From the NCBI GenBank assembly GCA_030144965.1, contig JAMPUU010000015.1:62001-126000 (forward strand): a stretch of 64,000 bases of DNA. Reading direction: 5' to 3'. The stretch comes from Nitrospira sp. BO4 (GTDB lineage: Bacteria > Nitrospirota > Nitrospiria > Nitrospirales > Nitrospiraceae). The translations under genes were made by a program, and so were the position numbers. Shown piece after piece: positions 52,949 to 63,650 of this stretch (positions within the stretch are counted from its first letter, which is position 1; each line of letters begins with the position of its first letter). The notes beneath the pieces are model-generated. The model was not told the DNA's origin, made no database searches, and saw only the letters and a list, made by a program, of their open reading frames with translations.

Positions 52949-54313
52949 CTAATCTTTTTGCTGTTTGAGCAGTCGGGCGAGATAGGTTCGCTGGAGCTTC
53001 AGTGATTCGGCCGCCTTCGTCTGATTACCGTCCGCCCGTTCCATCGCACGCGTGATGATGTAGCGGCTGTGTTGTTCCATCGATTCGTGGTAGGGCAGGT
53101 CCAGATATGGCAATGCGGGATCATTGTTCCCCCGGAGATTGGCATCATCCGCCAGCAGAGCCAGCATATCCGGCTCAATCGTGTCCTTTGGACTCAAGAC
53201 GACGGCGCGCGCGATGACATTGTCCAACTCGCGAATGTTTCCCGGCCACGGATAACGAGTCAACGTATCCAGCGTCGCCGCACTGAGCGTCATGCCCGGT
53301 CGTTTCGCATCTCTCGCATGGCGCTCCAGGAAGAACTGCGCGAGGGCTGTCACATCTCCCTGCCGCTCACGAAGCGGCGGCAACGTCAGGGTCACGACGT
53401 TGAGCCGGAAATACAGATCTTCGCGGAACTGGCCCGCCCTCACGGCCTGCCGGAGATCCTTGTTGGTTGCGGCGATAATGCGGATATTCACCGAGACCGT
53501 CTTGGATCCGCCCACTCGTTGGAACTCCCGGTCTTGAAGGACCCGAAGAAGCTTGGCTTGCAGGGGCAGCGACATGTCCCCGATCTCGTCGAGGAACACG
53601 GTTCCTCCGTCGGCCATTTCCAGCTTTCCCTTTTGCTGGCGGTCCGCCCCTGTGAACGCGCCGCGTTCGTGGCCGAACAGTTCGTTCTCGAGCAACGTCT
53701 CCGTCAATGCGACGCAGTTGATGACGATGAGCGGCATGGCGCTCCGAGGGCTCCATTGATGGATCGATCGCGCAAACAGTTCCTTTCCGGTCCCGCTTTG
53801 GCCGAGGAGCAAGACGCTCGCATCGGACTTCGCGGCTCGTTGCGCTGCGTCCACGACAGACCGTACGGAGGGGCTGTTCCCGACGATGGCGGCATAACGG
53901 CCGTCGACCTCGGAGCGAAGATACGCGACTTGCCGTTGCAGCGAGTCCCGCTCCAGGGCTTTGCGGATCACGATCAGGAGATGGTCCTTGTCGAGGGGTT
54001 TGGTCAGGAAGTCGTACGCCCCTTCTTTCATGGCTTCCACGGCCGCTTCGATGGACCCATGCGCCGTCATGACGATGACGGGAAGGTTCTCCGCCGGTTT
54101 CATCTGCGAAAGACGCCTGAGCACGTCGAGACCCGAGAGCCTGGGCAGCGACAGATCCAGCAGGACGAGCTGGGGAGACTCGTGAACGATCTGGTCCAGT
54201 GCTTGCTGCCCCTCCGATGCCATGACGGTTTCGTACCCGGACGCCTGTAACCGATCCTCGAGCATCATGACGATGTCGGGGTCATCGTCGACGATAAGAA
54301 TCTTCGCGTTCAT
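52949..54313 (-). CDS. NtrC-type sigma54-dependent response regulator
   Basis: 454 residues in three domains. The receiver has an acidic pocket DDDPD (9-13) and phospho-acceptor Asp53. The AAA+ domain has Walker A GQSGTGKE (171-178), the sigma54-contact loop GAFTGA (218-223) and Walker B VFLDEI (239-244). A Fis-type HTH is at the C-terminus (about 412-454). It activates sigma54 promoters after phosphorylation. No histidine kinase is adjacent, so it is an orphan here. Targets are unknown. Confidence 0.95.
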   Translation of the reverse strand: MNAKILIVDDDPDIVMMLEDRLQASGYETVMASEGQQALDQIVHESPQLVLLDLSLPRLSGLDVLRRLSQMKPAENLPVIVMTAHGSIEAAVEAMKEGAYDFLTKPLDKDHLLIVIRKALERDSLQRQVAYLRSEVDGRYAAIVGNSPSVRSVVDAAQRAAKSDASVLLLGQSGTGKELFARSIHQWSPRSAMPLIVINCVALTETLLENELFGHERGAFTGADRQQKGKLEMADGGTVFLDEIGDMSLPLQAKLLRVLQDREFQRVGGSKTVSVNIRIIAATNKDLRQAVRAGQFREDLYFRLNVVTLTLPPLRERQGDVTALAQFFLERHARDAKRPGMTLSAATLDTLTRYPWPGNIRELDNVIARAVVLSPKDTIEPDMLALLADDANLRGNNDPALPYLDLPYHESMEQHSRYIITRAMERADGNQTKAAESLKLQRTYLARLLKQQKD

Positions 54314-54423
54314 ACTCCAGCTCGTGAGGCGTGAGGGGTTAACTGTGAGGCGAGGGTCTCAATGCATTGTTCAGGCGACATCCTATTCCATCTTCCATTA
54401 TCTGATGCTCCACCCCTTACCCC

Positions 54424-55749
54424 TCACGCATTCTCCATGACATTGATGACGAGTCCCGTCAACGGCTTGGGGTAAAAGTATGTGGATTTGTGCGGCATCC
54501 GTTCGCCGGCCGCCGCGACGGCTTGCACTTCACTGACCTTGGTGGCGTTAAGAAGGAACGCGCCTGTCCCTGTTCCTCGAGCCACCCAATCGAGCGCTTC
54601 GTGATCATCTTTCGTGTACAGAATGGCTTCCTGCTCCTGTTGAGTCGGGCAGAGCTTGGTCACGATGAGCTGTTGGAGTAGAGAGACGTCGAGTTTGGTC
54701 CGAGGTGATGCCTGCGCAGAGGGCCGATGCGCCGGTTTCAGCGTCAGGGTGACGTATCGTTCATCGCCTTGCCGGGTCAGGCCGAACACCGGCGCGCTCT
54801 TTCCTTGTGTCCTCAATGCGGTCAGAAACTGGTGGCGCGCCTGACTCTGTGTGGATGGAGTATAGGGATACTCTCGGAACTCGAACATCTCGCCGAGCGA
54901 CTGCTTGATCTGGTCCAGGGAAGGCAGTGGAGTGGTTGCAACCCGGTGCGTCGGCAACACCGTCAACCCCGGATCTTCAAGCTGGGAGAGCAGCATCAAT
55001 ACTGAGTCGTAAGGCTGGAGCCCGGCCGGAGCGCTGTCCTGTTGTCGACGGAGTTTTTGATAGTTCAACGCGGTCTCATAGCGGTGATGACCGTCTGCAA
55101 TGAACAGCGGCTTACTCCGCATCGTATCGGTCATCTGTCCGAGGATGGCCTCATCGGTCACGGCCCACAGGCGTTCGCGGCAGCCGGCATCGTCTTGAAA
55201 ATCGTAGAGGGCGGGTTTGCCTTTTACCTCGGCTTCCAAGAGTCCCATGATGACACCGAGCGGATCGGAGTAGAGAGACCAGATCGGACTGAAGTTCGTC
55301 CGGCAGGCTTCGATGAGGTTCAGGCGATCGGTTTTCGCCGCGGCGCGCGTGTTCTCATGCGGATAGATATGCCCGGAGTCCAGGGCCTCCAGCTTTGCCA
55401 AGGCCAGGAACCCTCGTAACACCTTCTTGGGCGCATCCGGCGCTGAGTAGGGAGGGCTATATTCAATAGTGTGGTAATAAACGGCCGGCCGCTCATCGCG
55501 TTTGAGGATGCCGTCCTTGATCCAGGCCTGAAGCGCAGCGGCTGCTCGGGTGTATCGGTTATGAGCAGGGCTATCACCGGTCTGGTCCAGCCCCAATTCC
55601 ATGCGGATGATATTGTGGGGATGCCGGTCGTGGAGCCGCTTCTGCCCTTCCGCATCGATGATATCGTACGGTGGAGCGATCACATCCTTGATGGCGCCCA
55701 CAATCGTCTGGTCGAACAATGTACCCTGAAATGGAAAGATCTGTGACAT
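54424..55749 (-). CDS. DUF1015 family protein
   Basis: 441 residues. FDQTIVGAIKDVIAPPYDII at the start and the FIADGHHRYETAL motif in the middle are the DUF1015 hallmarks. The HHR segment is reminiscent of ParB/Srx-type nucleotide sites. The reaction is unknown. The family often lies near serine or hydroxy-acid metabolism genes in anaerobes, which is not the case here. It lies between the polyprenyl synthase and the NtrC-type gene, all on the minus strand, with spacers of 110-125 nt. Confidence 0.88.
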   Translation of the reverse strand: MSQIFPFQGTLFDQTIVGAIKDVIAPPYDIIDAEGQKRLHDRHPHNIIRMELGLDQTGDSPAHNRYTRAAAALQAWIKDGILKRDERPAVYYHTIEYSPPYSAPDAPKKVLRGFLALAKLEALDSGHIYPHENTRAAAKTDRLNLIEACRTNFSPIWSLYSDPLGVIMGLLEAEVKGKPALYDFQDDAGCRERLWAVTDEAILGQMTDTMRSKPLFIADGHHRYETALNYQKLRRQQDSAPAGLQPYDSVLMLLSQLEDPGLTVLPTHRVATTPLPSLDQIKQSLGEMFEFREYPYTPSTQSQARHQFLTALRTQGKSAPVFGLTRQGDERYVTLTLKPAHRPSAQASPRTKLDVSLLQQLIVTKLCPTQQEQEAILYTKDDHEALDWVARGTGTGAFLLNATKVSEVQAVAAAGERMPHKSTYFYPKPLTGLVINVMENA

Positions 55750-55874
55750 GAACAGCCCCTTTGCAGTGTCGCAACAGCGACGATGGTTTGATGGTTACAA
55801 GAGCGAGCGGGGTTCTTTCGCCTACGCCGTGCCGCTCCCACGGCCCAGCGTACGTCCGGCTGGCGGAAAGGCAA

Positions 55875-56879
55875 TTACCGATCGCGGGTAATCATGTAAT
55901 CAGCGGCGACCGACAGCGCACGCCGCGCGGTACTATCGTCGGAGCGATCGAGTTCATGCTTGGCGGCGGCGATATACGCTCGGGCGCGATCCATCGCGTA
56001 GGTGATCGACCCGAAATCGGCCATCAGCAAAAGAATGCGCTCTAGATCGGACGTGCTGAGCGTCCGAGTTTCCATTCGATCTTTGATCATCTGTCTGTCC
56101 TGCTCCGAACAGTGCTGCAGCAGGTGCAGGAGCGGCAGCGTAGCTTTTCCCTGGCGAAGGTCCTGTCCGATCGTTTTCCCGAGTGACTCGCCGTTCGCGG
56201 TATAATCCAACGTATCGTCGGCGACCTGGAACGCAATGCCGAGGTATTGACCGAAGCGGAACAACGCATTCTGCTGTGTCTCCGAGGCTTCGGCCAGGAT
56301 GGCGCCCATTCGGCAGGAGGCGGCGATCAATCCGGCAGTTTTGTGCTCGACGATCTTGATGTAGTCAATCTCCGGCATCGAGGGGTTTCCGTTGTAATAC
56401 AGCTGAAGGACCTCACCTTCGGCCATTTTTTTACAGGCATCGGCGAGGACCTCATTGATTCCCTGACTCTGGAACTCAACGACTTTGCACATCGCCTTGG
56501 TATAGAGATAGTCGCCGACTAGAATGCTGATCTGGTTTCCCCATACCTTTCGAGCGGTTCGCCTGCCCCTTCGAATATCCGCGTCATCCACGACATCGTC
56601 GTGTAACAGGGTCGCGGTGTGAATGTATTCCACAATGCTGCCCAGCTGATGGTGCTCGGACCCCGGATACCCGCAGAGGCGGGCCGACAGGAGTAAAAGC
56701 AGGGGTCTGATGCGCTTGCCGCCGCCGCTCAAAATATGGGCGGCAACGGTGTTGACCAGGGTGACGCTGGAGTCCAGGTTCTTTCGGACCCGATCTTCAA
56801 CTCCATCCAGCTCGCCGCGATAGGCTTCCCACACATCGGCCATGCTGTGCAGGGTGGCAATTACAGGACCTTGTGTCAT
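55875..56879 (-). CDS. Long-chain polyprenyl diphosphate synthase
   Basis: 334 residues of the trans-isoprenyl synthase family. The first Asp-rich motif DDVVDD starts at 94, preceded by GGGKRIRPL. The second motif, DDTLD, is at 221-225. There is no bulky aromatic pair just before the first motif (TATLLHDD), which suggests a long product such as the side chain of a quinone. It is transcribed divergently from gltB. The final chain length (hepta- to octaprenyl) cannot be decided from sequence alone. Confidence 0.93.
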   Translation of the reverse strand: MTQGPVIATLHSMADVWEAYRGELDGVEDRVRKNLDSSVTLVNTVAAHILSGGGKRIRPLLLLLSARLCGYPGSEHHQLGSIVEYIHTATLLHDDVVDDADIRRGRRTARKVWGNQISILVGDYLYTKAMCKVVEFQSQGINEVLADACKKMAEGEVLQLYYNGNPSMPEIDYIKIVEHKTAGLIAASCRMGAILAEASETQQNALFRFGQYLGIAFQVADDTLDYTANGESLGKTIGQDLRQGKATLPLLHLLQHCSEQDRQMIKDRMETRTLSTSDLERILLLMADFGSITYAMDRARAYIAAAKHELDRSDDSTARRALSVAADYMITRDR

Positions 56880-57078
56880 GCCGCGGATGGTATGGCAGCC
56901 GAGGAAATAAAGTCAAGCAAATGACGGCGATAAGAACACGCAATCTTGACAGAAGAATGACCCATCCAGTAAGGTCTGTCCCACCGTGACATTCGCCTGA
57001 GAATCAGCCTGAGGACTATGGGGTTCAATTCACCCGAAGTTTCTCTCGCGCGCCATTCTCCATTCAATAGGAAAACGC

Positions 57079-60000
57079 GTGATCTTTGAACGAGATAGAC
57101 ACATGAATCTTCCCGGTTTCCCCCGTCAGCAAGGGCTCTATGATCCCCGGCATGAGAAGGATTCCTGTGGGATCGGCTTCGTCGTCAACATCAAAGGGAA
57201 GAAGTCCCACGACATTGTGCGGCAAGGGCTTCAAGTATTGGAGAATCTGACTCACCGCGGAGCGCAGGGATGCGATCCGTGCACCGGGGATGGAGCCGGT
57301 ATTCTGCTGCAAGTCCCGCACACCTTCTTGAAACGGGTAGCTGGCGATGCCGGCGTGTCATTGCCCGGGGAGGGTGAGTATGGGGTGGGGCAGTTGTTTC
57401 TGCCGCCGAATGCGGAATCCCGCCGGTTATGCGAGCGGCTGTTCACTGAAATCATCGCTGAAGAAGGCTTGCGCCTGCTTGGCTGGCGCGATGTGCCGGT
57501 CAAGAGCGATCAGATTGGCGAACAAGCGCGAACCACAGAGCCGTTCATGCGGCAAATTTTCATCGCGCGCGACGCGTTGAACGAGGCCCAGTTCGAACGA
57601 AAGCTCTATGTGGTCCGCAAGCGGGTTGAACAAGCGGTGGAGGGGTCGGCGATTCAAGGACGAGAACACTTCTACGTGTCGAGCTTGTCGGCCAATACCA
57701 TCGTCTACAAGGGGCTTTTACTCCCGCACCAAATGGCGGCGTACTACCAGGATCTCACCGACGAACGGATGGTGAGCGCACTGGCACTGGTGCACTCGCG
57801 ATTCAGCACGAATACCTTCCCCACGTGGCCGCGGGCGCATCCCTATCGGTATGTGTGCCACAACGGCGAGATCAATACGCTGAAGGGCAACGTCAATTGG
57901 ATGAAGGCGCGTCAGGGCCGTCTCCACTCCGAACTGTTCGGCAAGGACATGGAGAAACTGTTCCCGATCGTCTCCGAGAATCAAAGCGATTCGGCCTGTC
58001 TGGACAACACGCTTGAATTTCTGCTGCTCGGCGGACGCTCCCTGCCGCACGCCATGATGATGTTGATTCCCGAACCGTGGGTGGCGAATTCACAAATGGA
58101 TTTGGATCGCCGGGGCTTCTATCAGTATCACGCGGCGATGATGGAGCCGTGGGACGGGCCGGCAGCCGTGTGCTTTACCGACGGCAAGATGATCGGTGCA
58201 ACGCTGGACCGCAATGGACTCCGCCCGTGCCGCTACCAAGTGATGACGGATGGAACGGTCGTGCTGGCATCGGAAGCCGGAGTGCTTCCGGCCCCGGCGA
58301 AAGACATTCGGATGAAGGGCCGGCTCATGCCCGGACGCATGTTCTTGGTCGATACGGTACAGGGCCGGATTATCGATGATGAAGAGATCAAGGCCGATAT
58401 CGTCAAACGGAAGCCATACCGCAGCTGGGTGACGCAATACGGTGTCTCGCTTGACGAACTGCCGGAACCGTTGAACGTGCCGCAGCCGGATCACCCCACG
58501 ATCAGGCAACGGCAGCAAGCTTTCGGCTATACGGTGGAAGAGTTGAAGATGGTCATCACGCCCATGATCGTCAACGGCGAGGAACCGGTGTCGTCGATGG
58601 GGACTGACACGCCTCTGGCGGTGCTGTCGAATCGGCCGCAGCTGTTGTTCAAGTATTTCAAGCAACTCTTCGCCCAGGTCACGAATCCGCCCATCGACCC
58701 GATTCGTGAGCAGCTGGTGATGTCGCTGGTCACGAACATCGGGCCGAAGCCCAATCTGATGGATGAGTCGCCCGAATCGTGCCGGCGGATCAAGGTGCAA
58801 CAACCGATTTTGACGAACGCCGATCTCCAAAAGATCCGCGGAATTTCGGACCCGAACTTCAAGAGCAAGACGCTCCGCATGTTGTTCCGCGTAGCCGAAG
58901 GGGCGGACGGTCTTGGCGCGGCGGTCGACGAGCTATGCCGGGAAGCGTCGCAGGCGATCAAGGAAGGGTACAAATTCTTGATCCTCAGCGATCGCGGAGT
59001 CGACGAGGCCTGGGCACCGATTCCCAGCCTCCTCGGTATTTCGGCTGTCCACCACCACTTGGTGCGGGAATGCTCGAGAACTGAAGTCGGACTCATTCTG
59101 GAAACCGGGGAACCGCGTGATGTGCACCAATTCGCCTGCTTGATCGGCTACGGCGCCGGAACGATCAACCCCTATCTCGTCTTTGAAACGCTCGTCGATA
59201 TGGAACGCGACGAGTATTTGCCGGAAGGGCTCGACGCCCAAACAGCTGAAGGCAAGTTCATCAAGGCCATCAATAAGGGCCTGCTCAAAATCTTCTCCAA
59301 GATGGGCATCTCGACCGTGCAATCCTACTGCGGGGCGCAGATTTTCGAGGCCATTGGGTTGAATCACGAACTGATCGATCGGTACTTTACGGGAACGGCG
59401 TCGCGCATCGAAGGGGTCGGCATCGGCGAGATCGGCGAGGAAACGTTACGCCGGCATCGGACGGCCTACGAACCGGCGGCGATCCGCCAACTGGATTTCG
59501 GCGGAGAAGTTCATTACCGCATTCAGAGCGAGCATCACAATTGGAATCCTGACACGATCTACAAACTGCAGCATGCCAGCCGCGCGAACGACGCGAAGAC
59601 CTACGCGGAATTCGCCCAACTCGTCAACGATGAGAGTCAGCGGCGGTCGAACTTGCGCGGTCTGTTCGATTTCAAATTCGCGGGCCAGCCGATTTCCATC
59701 GACGAGGTGGAGCCTGCCAAAGACATTGTTAAGCGCTTCAATACCGGCGCGATGTCGTTCGGGTCGATCAGCAAGGAAGCGCATGAAACGCTCGCGATCG
59801 CCATGAACCGGCTCGGCGGCAAGAGCAACACCGGGGAAGGCGGTGAAGATCCCGAGCGGTTCAAACCGCTGCCGAACGGTGATTCGAAGAACAGTTATAT
59901 CAAGCAAGTGGCCTCGGCCCGGTTCGGTGTGACGGCGCATTACCTGGTCAATGCGCGTGAATTGCAGATCAAGATGGCGCAGGGCGCGAAACCGGGTGAG

Positions 60001-61620
60001 GGAGGACAGTTACCCGGACACAAGGTCGATGAGAATATTGCGCGGTTCCGCTATGCCACGCCGGGCGTACAGCTGATCTCGCCTCCGCCGCATCATGATA
60101 TCTACTCGATTGAGGATTTGGCTCAGCTGATCTTCGACTTGAAGAACTCGAATCCGGAGGCTGGTGTCTCGGTCAAGCTCGTCGCCGAAGTCGGAGTCGG
60201 GACCGTGGCGGCTGGTGTCGCCAAAGCCCATGCCGACAAAGTCCTGATCAGCGGTGATTCCGGCGGCACGGGCGCGTCGCCGTTGTCGTCGATCAAGTAT
60301 GCCGGTATTCCGTGGGAGCTGGGGCTGGCGGAAACTCACCAAACACTGGTGCTCAACGATCTCCGCGGACGTATTCGCGTTGAAACGGACGGACAGATGA
60401 AAACGGGCCGCGACGTGGTGATCGCCACGCTGCTTGGCGCCGAGGAGTATGGATTCGCGACGGCGCCTCTCATCGTCGAAGGCTGCATCATGATGCGCAA
60501 GTGCCACCTGAACACCTGTCCCGTCGGCATCGCGACGCAAGATCCGGAACTGCGGAAGAAATTCAACGGCAAGCCGGAACATATCGTGAATTACCTGTTC
60601 TTCGTCGCCGAAGAAGCGCGGCAACTCATGGCGAAGCTCGGGTTCAGGACGATCAATGAGATGGTCGGCCGGGTCGATAAGCTCAAAATCACCAAGGCGG
60701 TCGATCACTGGAAAGCCAAAGGGTTGGATCTTTCGCCCTTGCTGGTCATGCCCGACGTGGGGCCGAACGTGGCTCGCTATTGTGTGCAAAAGCAGGATCA
60801 CGGCCTTGATCATATTCTCGATAACGAGCTGGTGGAGCTGTGCCGGCCGGCGATCGACAAGGGCGAAAAGGTGAATGTTCAACTGCCGATCCGCAACGTG
60901 AATCGGACGACCGGCACAGTTCTGTCCAGTAAGATCGCCAAGAAATACGGCCTGGAAGGTCTCCCGGAAGATACGATCTCGATCAAGTTCAACGGGTCGG
61001 CCGGCCAATCCTTTGGGGCGTTCCTTGCGCGAGGCATTACGCTGACCCTGGAAGGGGAGTCGAACGATTATATCGGGAAGGGATTGTCCGGCGGCAAGAT
61101 CATCGTGTACCCGCCGAAGGACGCGCTCTACGATCCTGAAGAAACCATTCTGATCGGGAATACCTCATTATATGGCGCGACGCAGGGCGAAGCGTATTTC
61201 TATGGACGGGCGGGCGAGCGGTTTGCCGTTCGAAACAGCGGGGCGCATGCCGTCGTCGAAGGGACGGGCGATCACGGGTGTGAGTATATGACCGGTGGCG
61301 TGGTCGTGGTGCTCGGCGGAACAGGGCGCAACTTCGCGGCCGGGATGTCCGGGGGCGTCGCCTTCGTGCTGGATGACGGCGGGACATTCCAAAGCCGCTG
61401 CAATACCGGCATGGTTGAGTTGGAGCCGGTCACGACCAAGGAAGACAAACAGCTGCTCCACGGATTGATCACGAAACACTTCATGTACACCGGCAGCCGG
61501 AAGGCCAAGCAGGTCCTCGATGCATTCGATGCCACGGTTCCAAAATTCGTGAAGGTGATGCCGGTCGATTACAAACGCGTCATGGAAGAACGGAAGCGTA
61601 AAGCGAGCGCCGTGCATTGA
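57079..61620 (+). CDS. gltB: Glutamate synthase large subunit
   Basis: Large chain of GOGAT, converting glutamine and 2-oxoglutarate to two glutamates. The glutaminase Cys lies in KDSCGIGFV (Cys30 from the GTG start; the propeptide is removed in known enzymes). The FMN/2-oxoglutarate domain contains [20 protein letters not shown] and the 3Fe-4S cluster C1136-x5-C1142-x4-C1147 ([12 protein letters not shown]). The C-terminal GXGXG beta-helix carries the [13 protein letters not shown] repeat. The length of 1513 residues is standard. AGGA 6 nt before supports GTG 57079; ATG 57103 is an alternative. Confidence 0.97.
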   Translation: MIFERDRHMNLPGFPRQQGLYDPRHEKDSCGIGFVVNIKGKKSHDIVRQGLQVLENLTHRGAQGCDPCTGDGAGILLQVPHTFLKRVAGDAGVSLPGEGEYGVGQLFLPPNAESRRLCERLFTEIIAEEGLRLLGWRDVPVKSDQIGEQARTTEPFMRQIFIARDALNEAQFERKLYVVRKRVEQAVEGSAIQGREHFYVSSLSANTIVYKGLLLPHQMAAYYQDLTDERMVSALALVHSRFSTNTFPTWPRAHPYRYVCHNGEINTLKGNVNWMKARQGRLHSELFGKDMEKLFPIVSENQSDSACLDNTLEFLLLGGRSLPHAMMMLIPEPWVANSQMDLDRRGFYQYHAAMMEPWDGPAAVCFTDGKMIGATLDRNGLRPCRYQVMTDGTVVLASEAGVLPAPAKDIRMKGRLMPGRMFLVDTVQGRIIDDEEIKADIVKRKPYRSWVTQYGVSLDELPEPLNVPQPDHPTIRQRQQAFGYTVEELKMVITPMIVNGEEPVSSMGTDTPLAVLSNRPQLLFKYFKQLFAQVTNPPIDPIREQLVMSLVTNIGPKPNLMDESPESCRRIKVQQPILTNADLQKIRGISDPNFKSKTLRMLFRVAEGADGLGAAVDELCREASQAIKEGYKFLILSDRGVDEAWAPIPSLLGISAVHHHLVRECSRTEVGLILETGEPRDVHQFACLIGYGAGTINPYLVFETLVDMERDEYLPEGLDAQTAEGKFIKAINKGLLKIFSKMGISTVQSYCGAQIFEAIGLNHELIDRYFTGTASRIEGVGIGEIGEETLRRHRTAYEPAAIRQLDFGGEVHYRIQSEHHNWNPDTIYKLQHASRANDAKTYAEFAQLVNDESQRRSNLRGLFDFKFAGQPISIDEVEPAKDIVKRFNTGAMSFGSISKEAHETLAIAMNRLGGKSNTGEGGEDPERFKPLPNGDSKNSYIKQVASARFGVTAHYLVNARELQIKMAQGAKPGEGGQLPGHKVDENIARFRYATPGVQLISPPPHHDIYSIEDLAQLIFDLKNSNPEAGVSVKLVAEVGVGTVAAGVAKAHADKVLISGDSGGTGASPLSSIKYAGIPWELGLAETHQTLVLNDLRGRIRVETDGQMKTGRDVVIATLLGAEEYGFATAPLIVEGCIMMRKCHLNTCPVGIATQDPELRKKFNGKPEHIVNYLFFVAEEARQLMAKLGFRTINEMVGRVDKLKITKAVDHWKAKGLDLSPLLVMPDVGPNVARYCVQKQDHGLDHILDNELVELCRPAIDKGEKVNVQLPIRNVNRTTGTVLSSKIAKKYGLEGLPEDTISIKFNGSAGQSFGAFLARGITLTLEGESNDYIGKGLSGGKIIVYPPKDALYDPEETILIGNTSLYGATQGEAYFYGRAGERFAVRNSGAHAVVEGTGDHGCEYMTGGVVVVLGGTGRNFAAGMSGGVAFVLDDGGTFQSRCNTGMVELEPVTTKEDKQLLHGLITKHFMYTGSRKAKQVLDAFDATVPKFVKVMPVDYKRVMEERKRKASAVH

Positions 61621-61842
61621 ACCGGGTGGTCAATCGCGCGTACGAGCGACCAGATACGAAAGGCGAACGACGAGTAAGACATGGGTGATCCAAGTAGGGT
61701 AAAGCGCACGTCCATGTGGAAAGGCCTGCATCGGCAGGCTGGGAAGGGTGGGTGTGAAAGCGCGCAGGGTTGGGCGGGTGAAATTGAGGGTTTCCCAGTC
61801 AATCGCCAATATATGATTCGAGGGGGACAAAGTTAAGTAGCC

Positions 61843-63279
61843 ATGGGTGACCCAAAAGGCTTCATGAAATATGCCCGTGAGGGCCCGAAGCGAAAGCCGG
61901 TCGAGTTGCGTGTGCTCGATTGGAAGGAAATGTACGAGCCGATCGCCGAAGAGAAGCTGAAGACTCAAGGCGCGCGCTGTATGGATTGCGGTGTGCCGTT
62001 TTGCCAGGGTAACACCGGCTGTCCCGTGGTCAATCTGATCCCGGAGTGGAACGATCTCGTCTATCGCGGCCGCTGGAAAGACGCGCTCAAGGCCCTGCAT
62101 ACGACGAATAACTTTCCAGAGTTTACCGGCCGTCTCTGTCCCGCGCCCTGCGAAGGGGCTTGTGTGTTGGGTATCAACGAAGATCCGGTTTCCATTCGCA
62201 TCATCGAATGGAACATCGTCGATCGCGGCTTCAACGATGGACTTGTCACTCCGATATTGCCGGTCGTCAAAACCGGGAAAACGGTGGCGATCGTCGGCTC
62301 CGGTCCGGCGGGGCTCGCTGCCGCGCAGCAACTGGCTCGGGCCGGCCATGACGTGACCCTTTTCGAGAAAGCCGATCGGATCGGCGGCCTGCTTCGCTAC
62401 GGCATTCCCGACTTCAAAATGGAAAAGTGGGTTATCGACAGGCGATTGGAGCAGATGAAGGTCGAGGGAGTGAAGTTTCAAACCGGCGTCGCGGTCGGAA
62501 AGGACATCACCGGCGAGCAGTTGCGCAAACAGTTCGACGCCGTGGGTTTGACGCTCGGCGCCGAACAGGCCCGCGAGCTGCCGATTCCAGGAAGAGAACT
62601 CAAGGGCGTGCATCTCGCGATGGAATACCTCACCCAGCAAAACAAGCGCACGGCAGGCATTCCTCTCAGCGATGAGCCGATCACCGCGAAAGGCAAACGA
62701 GTGGTCATCATCGGCGGGGGTGATACGGGATCCGACTGTCTCGGGACCACGCATCGCCAAGGCTGCGTCGAAGCGCATCAATTTGAGTTGCTATCGGAGC
62801 CCCCGCCGCAGCGTGCCGAGTCAACCCCTTGGCCGCTCTGGCCGATGCAACTGCGCACGTCGCATGCTCATGAAGAAGGCTGTGATCGGCAATGGAGCGT
62901 GTCCACGACGAAGTTTACCGGCCACAATGGCCATGTCACCAAGCTGCACGGGCATCGCGTGCAGTTCAGCAACGGCAAGTTCACGCCTGTTCCCAACACC
63001 GAGTTCGAGATGAACGCCGATCTGGTGCTGCTGGCCATGGGGTTCACCGGTCCGATCAAGAACGGCCTGCTCGATGACCTGGGTGTGAAGTATGACGCGC
63101 GTGGGGCTGTGACGGTCGACGGGAACTTCATGACCAACCTTGACGGCGTCTTCGCCGGCGGCGACACGAAACGCGGCGCCTCACTCATCGTCTGGGCCAT
63201 CGCCGAAGGGCGAAAAATGGCGGCGGGTATCGATCAGTATCTGCATGCCGGAAAATCCGCGAAGGTGTCTGTGAAATGA
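61843..63279 (+). CDS. gltD: Glutamate synthase small subunit
   Basis: Feeds NAD(P)H electrons to GltB through FAD and two 4Fe-4S clusters. Cluster ligands are visible at Cys46, 49, 54, 60 and Cys99, 103, 107. The FAD site is VGSGPAGLAAAQQLARAG (from 151) and the NAD(P)H site is VVIIGGGDTGSDCLG. The length of 478 residues is typical. It lies 222 nt after gltB, an unusually wide spacer for this pair. No clear Shine-Dalgarno precedes the ATG. Confidence 0.96.
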   Translation: MGDPKGFMKYAREGPKRKPVELRVLDWKEMYEPIAEEKLKTQGARCMDCGVPFCQGNTGCPVVNLIPEWNDLVYRGRWKDALKALHTTNNFPEFTGRLCPAPCEGACVLGINEDPVSIRIIEWNIVDRGFNDGLVTPILPVVKTGKTVAIVGSGPAGLAAAQQLARAGHDVTLFEKADRIGGLLRYGIPDFKMEKWVIDRRLEQMKVEGVKFQTGVAVGKDITGEQLRKQFDAVGLTLGAEQARELPIPGRELKGVHLAMEYLTQQNKRTAGIPLSDEPITAKGKRVVIIGGGDTGSDCLGTTHRQGCVEAHQFELLSEPPPQRAESTPWPLWPMQLRTSHAHEEGCDRQWSVSTTKFTGHNGHVTKLHGHRVQFSNGKFTPVPNTEFEMNADLVLLAMGFTGPIKNGLLDDLGVKYDARGAVTVDGNFMTNLDGVFAGGDTKRGASLIVWAIAEGRKMAAGIDQYLHAGKSAKVSVK

Positions 63280-63500
63280 AAAGAAAGACGAAGACCACGT
63301 CGAAGCCAAGAAGAAAAGCCTCCAACAATATGTCGATCGAGGAAAAGCTGCATCTGATAGACGAGCTCTATTTGAGAGCGGCTCAGGATGGATCTCTAGA
63401 ACGATACCGACGAGAAAGAGAGAAAGGAGTCGAAGAAGTCAGGCGCAGATGGCAACTCCTCAAAGAACGGTTACTCCCAAATCCTTCCCTTAGTTGTTAA
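63276..63500 (+). CDS. Small basic protein, unknown, coupled to gltD
   Basis: 74 residues starting MKRKTKTTSKPRRKASNNM, then a helical, charged stretch (IEEKLHLIDELYLRAAQDGS and RRRWQLLKERLL). The ATG overlaps the gltD stop (ATGA). It looks soluble and helical, perhaps nucleic-acid or protein binding. It stands 150 nt before a nucleotidyltransferase-fold gene, so an antitoxin-like role is possible but not supported by a motif. Confidence 0.55.
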   Translation: MKRKTKTTSKPRRKASNNMSIEEKLHLIDELYLRAAQDGSLERYRREREKGVEEVRRRWQLLKERLLPNPSLSC

Positions 63501-63638
63501 GCTATCTCATTCACTTTCTAGAGTTTTCCGGTCCATGTTTTTGGTCGCCTGTCCTGCTCTCCTCGCGGTCCCGAGCGTCCCTTGTCGGTTGATTTGAACG
63601 GAAACCGCTAGCGGGCTGCTATATTCGTAAGCATCCGC

Positions 63639-63644
63639 TAAAAT
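63639..63644 (+). promoter_or_regulatory. -10 box (TAAAAT), possible leaderless start
   Basis: TAAAAT lies so that the expected +1 falls exactly on the GTG at 63651. No Shine-Dalgarno is present in the 7 nt between, and no convincing -35 is visible. Confidence 0.35.
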
Positions 63645-63650
63645 AGCCTC

